From: Chryseobacterium taeanense
GTDB taxonomy: Bacteria > Bacteroidota > Bacteroidia > Flavobacteriales > Weeksellaceae
Assembly (NCBI RefSeq): GCF_900099685.1
Contig: NZ_FNDW01000002.1
Span: forward strand, 62,001 to 126,000
DNA length: 64,000 nt
Direction: 5' to 3'
Every line of letters begins with the position of its first letter. The first letter of the stretch is position 1. Of the stretch, positions 48,094 through 54,887 are shown piece after piece. Position numbers and translations under genes: made by a program. The notes under the pieces are model-generated. The model saw nothing but the letters and a program-made list of their open reading frames with translations. It was not told the origin of the DNA and did no database searches.

Positions 48094-48690
48094 ATGTATT
48101 TATACGGAGCAAGTGGTCATGGCAAGGTAGTTGCTGAAGTTGCAGAAGAAAACGGATACCACATTATTGGTTTTATAGATGAAAATTTATCTAAAAATAA
48201 AATACTTGATTACCAGGTGTTTCATGAATTGCCTTTAAAAAATATAGACATCATTATTTCAATAGGAAATAATAAAATAAGGAAAAATATTGCTGATAAA
48301 AATACGTTATTTAATTATGTTACTTTACTTCATCCCAATTCATTAATCTCAAAAAGAGCTGATGTGAAAAAAGGAAGTGTTGTAATGTCTGGAGTAAGTA
48401 TCAACTCTTCAGTGAGTATAGGAAAACATTGCATTATCAATACCAATTCATCCATCGATCATGACTGTTTTATTGAAGACTTTGTACATATTTCACCAAA
48501 TGCGACATTGGGAGGTAATGTTTTTGTAGGAGAGGGAACACATATCGGGTTGGGCGCAAGTGTAATCCAAGGGATCAAAATAGGAAGATGGTGTACTATT
48601 GGAGCCGGAGCGGTTATTATTAATGATATCCCCGATGGTGCTACAGTAGTAGGAAATCCGGGTAGAATAATAAAAGTTATCGAATTATAA
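48094..48690 (+). CDS. pglD: UDP-4-amino-sugar N-acetyltransferase (PglD type)
   Basis: 198 residues. An N-terminal Rossmann-like domain starts YLYGASGHGKVVAEVAEENG and the C-terminal left-handed beta-helix of hexapeptide repeats includes the catalytic region INTNSSIDHDCFIEDFVHIS, as in PglD. Uses acetyl-CoA to acetylate the 4-amino group of UDP-bacillosamine precursors. 12 nt after pglC and 22 nt before the aminotransferase gene. Complete. Confidence 0.88.
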   Translation: MYLYGASGHGKVVAEVAEENGYHIIGFIDENLSKNKILDYQVFHELPLKNIDIIISIGNNKIRKNIADKNTLFNYVTLLHPNSLISKRADVKKGSVVMSGVSINSSVSIGKHCIINTNSSIDHDCFIEDFVHISPNATLGGNVFVGEGTHIGLGASVIQGIKIGRWCTIGAGAVIINDIPDGATVVGNPGRIIKVIEL

Positions 48691-48712
48691 ATAATAAAAT
48701 TAAAATTAAAAA

Positions 48713-49870
48713 ATGAGCACTAAGGTATGGCTTTCCTCCCCTCATATGGGCGGTGAAGAGCTAAAGTATGTCAACCAGGCTTTTGAGACCAATTGGATAG
48801 CCCCTCTGGGACCTAATGTAAATGGTTTTGAACGAGATTTGGAAAGTTTTTTGAATCAAAAAACCAAGGTTGCTGCGCTTTCTTCAGGTACAGCAGCTTT
48901 ACATCTTGCATTAATTGAATGTAATGTAGGGTATGGAGACGAAGTGATTTGCCAGTCTTTGACGTTTTCCGCATCTGCAAATCCTATCGTGTATCTTGGG
49001 GCTACACCGGTATTCGTAGATTCAGAAAAAGATACGTGGAATATGTGTCCTATAGCTTTAAAAGAAGCCGTAAATGACAGGATAGCCAAAGGAAAGAAAC
49101 CGAAAGCGATTGTTGCTGTCAATCTCTACGGTATGCCTGCGAAAATGGATGAAATTTTAGCGGTAGCTGCAGAATTTGATATCCCTTTGATTGAAGATGC
49201 TGCCGAATCATTAGGATCTACCTACAAAGGAAGACCATGCGGAACATTCGGGCGCTTCGGTATATTGTCTTTCAACGGAAATAAAATCATTACAACTTCC
49301 GGTGGTGGAGCTTTGGTATGTCATTCTGAAGAAGACAAAAAAAGAGCCGTATTTCTTTCCACCCAAGCCAGAGACGAGGCCCCGCATTATCAGCATTCTG
49401 AGATAGGGTATAATTACAGAATGAGCAACATTTGTGCTGGAATCGGCAGAGGTCAGATGGAAGTTCTTAAAAGCAGGGTAGAGGGACGAAGAAAAATGCA
49501 TGATTTTTATACCGATATTACAAAAAATATGGAAGGTGTTAAAATGTTCTCTGAACCAAATGAAGACTTTTACAGCAATCATTGGCTGTCTGTAATTACG
49601 GTGGATGAAAAACTGGCATCAAGAAATCATGAAGATCTTCGTCTTGCATTTTTAGAAGATGACATAGAGTCGCGCCCTATATGGAAACCAATGCATATGC
49701 AGCCAGTTTTCAAAGATGCTCCATACTATGGAGAAAACGTTGCTGAAACGCTTTTCAATACAAGTCTATGTCTTCCTTCAGGATCAAATCTTACGGATGA
49801 TGATCGAAAAAGAATTGAGAAAATAATGATGAATGTTTTTTCAAATAAAAAGAATATTTTAGTTTCATAA
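48713..49870 (+). CDS. pglE: UDP-4-keto-sugar aminotransferase (PglE type, DegT/DnrJ/EryC1)
   Basis: 385 residues. It opens MSTKVWLSSPHMGGEELKYV, as in PglE. PLP-site residues are seen in ALSSGTAALHLAL, IEDAAESLGSTYKG, and FNGNKIITTSGGGALV, where the lysine of GNK binds PLP. Makes the 4-amino sugar from UDP-2-acetamido-4-keto-2,4,6-trideoxyhexose using glutamate. Its substrate is normally made by the dehydratase PglF, which is not encoded in this locus. Last gene before the terminator. Confidence 0.9.
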   Translation: MSTKVWLSSPHMGGEELKYVNQAFETNWIAPLGPNVNGFERDLESFLNQKTKVAALSSGTAALHLALIECNVGYGDEVICQSLTFSASANPIVYLGATPVFVDSEKDTWNMCPIALKEAVNDRIAKGKKPKAIVAVNLYGMPAKMDEILAVAAEFDIPLIEDAAESLGSTYKGRPCGTFGRFGILSFNGNKIITTSGGGALVCHSEEDKKRAVFLSTQARDEAPHYQHSEIGYNYRMSNICAGIGRGQMEVLKSRVEGRRKMHDFYTDITKNMEGVKMFSEPNEDFYSNHWLSVITVDEKLASRNHEDLRLAFLEDDIESRPIWKPMHMQPVFKDAPYYGENVAETLFNTSLCLPSGSNLTDDDRKRIEKIMMNVFSNKKNILVS

Positions 49871-49992
49871 ATCACACACTTACCAGTGAATAATTAATAA
49901 TTTATTCACAAATCATTTATACCTAAATTACCTGGTTTATCGTAGGAGATAAACTTTTTAAAACTAAAAAAATACTGATCCGTAAAAAATAA

Positions 49993-50030
49993 AACCGGAG
50001 ATAATTCTAAATTATCTCCGGTTCTTTTAT
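49993..50030. terminator. strong bidirectional terminator ending the polysaccharide locus
   Basis: Perfect 13-bp stem AACCGGAGATAAT (49993-50005 with 50011-50023), 5-nt loop, then CTTTTATT on the plus strand and TTTTATTTTTT on the minus strand. A weaker hairpin GTGAATAA-N8-TTATTCAC (49886-49909) precedes it. It serves both the capsule locus and the convergent 142-residue protein gene. Confidence 0.87.
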
Positions 50031-50063
50031 TAAATTTTCTTTAAAATATGTTTAATATGATCT

Positions 50064-50492
50064 TTAATAAAATTTCATGTTAGAACTGCCGTAAGTATTT
50101 GAATTTATACCATGAAAATTATTATAAGTATAGTATAAATCTTTAAAATAGATATCGTTGTCAATATCATTTTTCTCTACAAAAACAGCTTCTTTCTGCT
50201 TTTTGGAAGCGTTGTGTTTATACTTTTTCCTTGATACAGCTTTTCTCTTAATACATTTGCAATATTGATGATCCTGACTTTGATGCTTATGGAGATCAAC
50301 GGTGATGATTTCCGTATTTTCATAGTATTTAAATTTTGCAAAAGCATTTTTATCCAAAGTAAAGTATGGTTCGCCATAATAGAAAAAGTGATCGGTAATT
50401 TCAGGATGATGAACATCTTTTTTATTCAAAGGAGCAGAGGATAAGTGGCCATTACAGTCCTTGCATAGGGCAACTTGTATTTGTACAGACAT
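50064..50492 (-). CDS. hypothetical zinc-ribbon-like protein, 142 aa
   Basis: Cysteines occur as CKDC near residue 10 and CKC near residue 78 (HQYCKCIKRK), with several His residues around them (HKHQSQDHQ), which could form a zinc site. A basic linker (KRKAVSRKKYKHNASKKQKE) and a Tyr/Asn-rich tail follow. No known family. It ends at a shared bidirectional terminator and has a TATATTTG box about 62 nt before its start (50561-50554). Function unknown. Confidence 0.55.
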   Translation of the reverse strand: MSVQIQVALCKDCNGHLSSAPLNKKDVHHPEITDHFFYYGEPYFTLDKNAFAKFKYYENTEIITVDLHKHQSQDHQYCKCIKRKAVSRKKYKHNASKKQKEAVFVEKNDIDNDIYFKDLYYTYNNFHGINSNTYGSSNMKFY

Positions 50493-50936
50493 AATTTTGA
50501 TTTTTAGTGTTGTGTGTTGTATATATCAGAAGTTGTGCCATACAAAGAATTTTCAAATATAAAATTGGCAGCATGTGTTTATTAACATTAAATTGTTTTT
50601 CTCTTTATTTAATGAAGCTTAGAGTAGGTATTTTAATATCAGTAATTCTTCTGATCTATAACTATCATTGCAAAATTTAACCTATATAAAACGTTAAGTT
50701 TTTTCATTGGAATGTTATCATAAATTAATTTACAAACTTTCATCGATATTTCTTTTTTACTACAATTTTGTGATCTTGGATGTAAAAATGGTAAAGAAAA
50801 AATCAATTTTTTTGAATATTTTAACTCTTAAAAGTGTTTTTTTTACACTTTTTAATAAAAAACTTAATATTTTTTTTTACGTTTCTTATCATAGTATTTC
50901 ATAAAGAAAATTTTATCATTTTTTTTGAATATTTTT

Positions 50937-50954
50937 TTTACAACGCGTTGTAAA
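50937..50954. promoter_or_regulatory. 18-bp perfect palindrome, candidate operator
   Basis: TTTACAACGCGTTGTAAA is a perfect palindrome with a central CG, the form bound by LacI- or GntR-type repressors. It is one of the few GC-bearing spots in this AT-rich spacer. No LacI-type gene is present in the window. Confidence 0.5.
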
Positions 50955-50981
50955 TTCATCTATTAACTTAATCATAAGTGT

Positions 50982-51034
50982 ATTTTTTATGATAACCTTA
51001 TCATATTTTATATACAATTGTTATCATAAAAAAT
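50982..51034. repeat. 14-bp perfect inverted repeat containing TTATCATA half-sites
   Basis: ATTTTTTATGATAA (50982-50995) and its exact reverse complement (51021-51034) are separated by 25 nt, with another TTATCATA copy between them (50998-51005). Likely a regulator-binding array for the adjacent NrtR-type gene. Confidence 0.5.
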
Positions 51035-51100
51035 CGATATGTAAATTACTGATATGTAGGGAATAGGAGTAAATTTATTTTTTTTATTCAATTGAATTTT

Positions 51101-51108
51101 TATATTTG
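51101..51108 (+). promoter_or_regulatory. -7 box TATATTTG of the regulator/xyl operon
   Basis: Exact TAnnTTTG match 27 nt before the ATG of the NrtR-type gene. No TTG lies at the normal distance upstream, which would fit a promoter that depends on an activator. Confidence 0.45.
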
Positions 51109-51135
51109 TGATGTTACATAAATGTTAACAATTAA

Positions 51136-51861
51136 ATGAGCCCTAATTTTATTCATACGTATGTATCTGTTGATTGTGTAGTATTCGGATTTGATCTTGA
51201 AAACCGATTAAACATTTTATTGGTTCGGCGACATGTGGATGAAATCCCTTTGGAAAGACAGAGAAAATTACCGGGCAGTTTGATTTTTAGTGATGAAGAT
51301 GTAGATGATGCTGCTGAAAGAGTACTTCATGAACTGACAGGAATCCGGAAAATGGTTCTGAAGCAGTTCAAGTGTTTTGCAGATCCCAGTCGTGCCAATA
51401 ATGAACACGATATAAAATGGATGGGAAAGGAGTATAAGCATCATATAGACAGGATCATCACAGTTGCGTATTTATCTCTCTGTAAGATCGATCATAAAAT
51501 CAACAGCACAAAATATGATACGGTAGACTGGTTTCCAATTGATGAAGTACCAACCTTGCCGTTCGATCATAATAAGATTATCAGCGAATCGCTTGTGGAA
51601 ATCAGAAAATGGATAGAATCCGACTTCTCCATTATTTTTGAGCTGTTGCCGAAAAGATTTACGATCAGACAACTGTATCAGCTCTACAGTGCATTAAGCG
51701 AAAAATATATTGATATTAAAAATTTTCATAAAAAAATATCATCATTCAACTACATAGTACCGTTGGATGAAATTGAAAAAAATGTATCGCATCGTGCCGC
51801 AAGATATTATAAGTTCGATGCCAAGATTTACAAGAAAAACAATACTAAACTAATCAAATAA
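51136..51861 (+). CDS. NrtR-family sugar-responsive regulator (Nudix-like domain + winged helix)
   Basis: 241 residues. Residues 8-150 form a Nudix fold (VDCVVFGFDLENRLNILLVR), but the Nudix box at 47-70 reads GSLIFSDEDVDDAAERVLHE: the REUxEE acidic core is lost, so it is probably a ligand sensor and not a hydrolase. Residues 155-235 form the winged-helix domain of the NrtR type (LLPKRFTIRQLYQLYSAL). In Bacteroides the arabinose regulator AraR is of this family; here the gene is 19 nt before xylB, so a xylose or xylose-phosphate-responsive role is inferred. Confidence 0.85.
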   Translation: MSPNFIHTYVSVDCVVFGFDLENRLNILLVRRHVDEIPLERQRKLPGSLIFSDEDVDDAAERVLHELTGIRKMVLKQFKCFADPSRANNEHDIKWMGKEYKHHIDRIITVAYLSLCKIDHKINSTKYDTVDWFPIDEVPTLPFDHNKIISESLVEIRKWIESDFSIIFELLPKRFTIRQLYQLYSALSEKYIDIKNFHKKISSFNYIVPLDEIEKNVSHRAARYYKFDAKIYKKNNTKLIK

Positions 51862-51880
51862 ACACGCTTCTATATAAATT

Positions 51881-53365
51881 ATGTATTTACTAGGTTATGA
51901 TATTGGCAGTTCTTCTGTGAAAGTTTGTCTCATCGAGGCATCCAGCGGAAAGGTGATTGCTTCAGAATTTTCCCCAAAAAAGGAAATGAAAATCACCGCT
52001 ATAAATCCCGGATGGGCAGAGCAGAACCCCGCCGATTGGTGGACAAACCTGAAACTGGCGCATGAAGCTGTTATACATGAATCTGGTGTACATGCTGAGG
52101 ATATCAAAGGAATAGGAATTACGTGGCAAATGCACGGCCTTATCCTGGTAGATAAAGATCAAAATTTACTTAGGCCATCCATCATTTGGTGCGACAGCCG
52201 CGCAGTACCGTATGGTGAGAAAGCCTTTAAAGAAATCGGAGAAGAAAAATGCTTATCTCATTTATTGAACTCACCAGGAAATTTTACCGCATCAAAACTA
52301 GCCTGGGTAAAAGACAACGAACCTGAAATCTTTGATCAGATTGATAAAATAATGCTTCCGGGAGATTATATCGCCATGAAACTGTCCGGACAAATCGGAA
52401 TGACCATCGAAGGATTATCAGAAGGGATATTCTGGGATTTTAGAAACAACTGTATTTCGGAAGACGTAATCGGCCATTACGGAATTCCAAAAAGTTTTTT
52501 TCCTGAGATTATTCCTACGTTTGGAATTCAGGCAACGGTTTCTGCTGCAGCAGCTCAGGAATTAGGTCTGAAAGAAGGAACACCGATTTCCTACAGAGCA
52601 GGAGATCAGCCGAACAATGCGCTTTCACTGAACGTTTTTAATCCAGGAGAAATTGCTTCCACTGCTGGAACTTCAGGAGTTGTGTACGGTGTACTCGATC
52701 AGCTTGAATATGATAAACTATCAAGAGTCAATACATTTGCCCACGTAAATTATACACCGGAACAGATCAGACTTGGCGTTTTGCTCTGCATCAACGGAAC
52801 GGGGATTTTAAATTCATGGCTGAAGCATAATTTTGCCACCTCATTATCTTCATACGGAGACATGAATGAGCTTGCATCGTTGTCACCGGTTGGTTCTAAA
52901 GGATTAAGCATTATACCTTTCGGAAACGGAGCTGAAAGAGTACTGGAAAACAAAGAAACCAACTGCTCAATCCACGGAATTAATTTCAACATTCATACAA
53001 AAGGAGATATTCTGCGTGCAGCGCAGGAAGGAATTGTATTTTCTTACGAATACGGAATGAACATCATGAGAAATATCGGGATGGATATTCAGGTGATTCG
53101 TGCGGGAAATGCCAATATGTTTTTAAGTTCAATTTTTAGACAGTCACTTTCCAGTGTAAGCAATGCGGTTATTGAACTTTATGATACCGACGGAGCTGTA
53201 GGAGCTGCTAGGGCGGCGGGAATAGGAATAGGATTTTATGCAGATTCTAAAGAAGCATTTTCATCACTCGAAAAAATAGCAGTGATAGAGCCTGAACACG
53301 AGAAACAAGAACAATATCTGGAAGCCTATACAAGATGGAAATATCATCTTAATGAAATAATCTAA
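51881..53365 (+). CDS. xylB: xylulokinase
   Basis: 494 residues of the FGGY family: N-terminal ATPase loop GYDIGSSSVKVCLIEASSG, substrate-side GITWQMHGLILVD and IIWCDSRA, then SYRAGDQPNNALSLNV with the catalytic Asp, and a C-terminal GNANMFLSS. Phosphorylates D-xylulose to xylulose 5-phosphate. Second gene after the regulator and 96 nt before xylA, whose product makes its substrate. The match to the xylulokinase subgroup of FGGY is strong from the neighbour. Confidence 0.92.
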   Translation: MYLLGYDIGSSSVKVCLIEASSGKVIASEFSPKKEMKITAINPGWAEQNPADWWTNLKLAHEAVIHESGVHAEDIKGIGITWQMHGLILVDKDQNLLRPSIIWCDSRAVPYGEKAFKEIGEEKCLSHLLNSPGNFTASKLAWVKDNEPEIFDQIDKIMLPGDYIAMKLSGQIGMTIEGLSEGIFWDFRNNCISEDVIGHYGIPKSFFPEIIPTFGIQATVSAAAAQELGLKEGTPISYRAGDQPNNALSLNVFNPGEIASTAGTSGVVYGVLDQLEYDKLSRVNTFAHVNYTPEQIRLGVLLCINGTGILNSWLKHNFATSLSSYGDMNELASLSPVGSKGLSIIPFGNGAERVLENKETNCSIHGINFNIHTKGDILRAAQEGIVFSYEYGMNIMRNIGMDIQVIRAGNANMFLSSIFRQSLSSVSNAVIELYDTDGAVGAARAAGIGIGFYADSKEAFSSLEKIAVIEPEHEKQEQYLEAYTRWKYHLNEII

Positions 53366-53461
53366 AACAAAAATCAACGGAAGTTTTTCCATTGTTCTTA
53401 CTGTCTTTAAAATCAGTGAGCAGGGGATTTCTACGCAAAAAAATTAAAATAAATAAAAAAT

Positions 53462-54790
53462 ATGAACACTTTATCAGGTACGAAAGAGTTTTTTACAGGG
53501 ATCGACAAGATTAAATTTGAAGGGAAGGAAAGCAGAAACCCAATGGCATTCCGCTATTATGATGCTGAAAAGATTGTCATGGGAAAACCTATGAAAGACT
53601 GGACACGTTTTGCAATGGCATGGTGGCATACGCTGTGTGCAAATGGAAGTGATCCATTCGGCGGAGCTACCATTCATCACCCTTGGGATATCGGAAATGA
53701 TCCGGTAACAAGAGCGATGCACAAAATGGATGCAGGCTTTGAATTTATGTCTAAAATGGGATTCAACTATTACTGTTTTCACGATATCGACCTTGTAGAT
53801 CCGGCAGATAACTGGAAAGATTACGAGAAAAATCTTCAGGCAGTGGTAGAGTATGCGAAGCAAAAGCAGGCGGAAACAGGAATTAAGCTTTTATGGGGAA
53901 CAGCAAACGTTTTCACTCATGAAAGATACATGAACGGAGCATCTACAAACCCAAATTTTGATGTTGTTGCATGCGCAGGAACTCAGGTTAAAAATTCGAT
54001 TGATGCAACGATTGCTCTTGGCGGTGAAAATTACGTGTTCTGGGGAGGAAGAGAAGGATATATGAGTCTTCTGAACACTGATATGAAACGTGAGAAAGAT
54101 CACCTGGCGCGTTTTCTTTCAATGTCCAGAGATTATGCACGTCAGCAAGGATTTAAAGGAACTTTCCTGATTGAGCCTAAGCCAATGGAGCCTACAAAAC
54201 ACCAGTACGACTACGATTCTGAAACAGTAATCGGCTTCCTGAGACATTACGGATTAGATAAAGATTTTAAATTAAATATCGAAGTAAATCACGCTACTCT
54301 GGCAGGTCACACTTTTGAGCATGAACTTCAGGTAGCAGTAGATGCCGGGCTTTTGGGTAGTATCGATGCTAATAGAGGAGATTATCAGAACGGATGGGAT
54401 ACAGACCAGTTCCCGGTAGACTATCTTGAGATGGTTCAAGCTTGGCTTGTACTTCTTCCTGCAGGAGGTTTAGGAAATGGAGGAGTAAATTTTGATGCAA
54501 AAATCAGAAGAAATTCTATTGATGCTGAAGATTTATTTATTTCTCATATTTCAGGAATGGATGTATTTGCAAAAGGACTTTTGGCAGCAGCTGATATCCT
54601 TGAAAATTCAGATTATAAAAAATTAAGAACAAATCGCTACGCTTCTTTTGACAACGGAAACGGGAAGGCATTCGAAGAAGGAAATCTTACCTTGGAAGAT
54701 CTTCAGAGAATAGCACATGAAATCGGGGAACCTGAACCAAAAAGTGGAAAACAGGAATTGTTTGAAGCTATTGTGAACATGTATATCTAA
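53462..54790 (+). CDS. xylA: xylose isomerase
   Basis: 442 residues, class II length. Metal and catalytic residues are seen in [12 protein letters not shown] (His), [27 protein letters not shown] and [19 protein letters not shown], with the final metal site near [17 protein letters not shown]. Converts D-xylose to D-xylulose in the cytosol. It lies between xylB and susC; a hairpin after the stop may reduce read-through into susC. Confidence 0.97.
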   Translation: MNTLSGTKEFFTGIDKIKFEGKESRNPMAFRYYDAEKIVMGKPMKDWTRFAMAWWHTLCANGSDPFGGATIHHPWDIGNDPVTRAMHKMDAGFEFMSKMGFNYYCFHDIDLVDPADNWKDYEKNLQAVVEYAKQKQAETGIKLLWGTANVFTHERYMNGASTNPNFDVVACAGTQVKNSIDATIALGGENYVFWGGREGYMSLLNTDMKREKDHLARFLSMSRDYARQQGFKGTFLIEPKPMEPTKHQYDYDSETVIGFLRHYGLDKDFKLNIEVNHATLAGHTFEHELQVAVDAGLLGSIDANRGDYQNGWDTDQFPVDYLEMVQAWLVLLPAGGLGNGGVNFDAKIRRNSIDAEDLFISHISGMDVFAKGLLAAADILENSDYKKLRTNRYASFDNGNGKAFEEGNLTLEDLQRIAHEIGEPEPKSGKQELFEAIVNMYI

Positions 54791-54800
54791 TAACAAGATG

Positions 54801-54855
54801 AAAAGGCTTCTAACACTAAGGATTTTCTCAGAATTATAATTATTGATAGCCTTTT
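54801..54855 (+). terminator. weak terminator or attenuator between xylA and susC
   Basis: AAAAGGCT (54801-54808) pairs with AGCCTTTT (54848-54855) across a 39-nt AU-rich loop, followed by further T. The long loop makes it weak; partial termination is plausible. Confidence 0.4.
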
Positions 54856-54887
54856 TATTTCAACCCTAATATTTAAAAATAATAATT

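Larger units (their letters stand above)
50493..51135. other. 643-bp AT-rich regulatory region upstream of the xylose island
   Basis: Divergent region between the zinc-ribbon-like gene and the NrtR-type regulator gene. It holds repeated TTATCATA sites (50715, 50886, 50913, 50998, 51021 and an inverted one at 50987), an 18-bp palindrome, a 14-bp inverted repeat, a 12-bp palindrome ATTCAATTGAAT (51086-51097) and a -7 box. A 65-codon ORF at 50707-50904 is Phe/Leu/Lys-rich low-complexity sequence and not credible. Confidence 0.6.

Noticed and set aside
50707-50904. 65-codon ORF in the regulatory region before the NrtR-type gene
   Set aside because: Low-complexity Phe/Lys/Leu/Ile sequence overlapping repeated TTATCATA sites; it reads as chance openness in AT-rich DNA.
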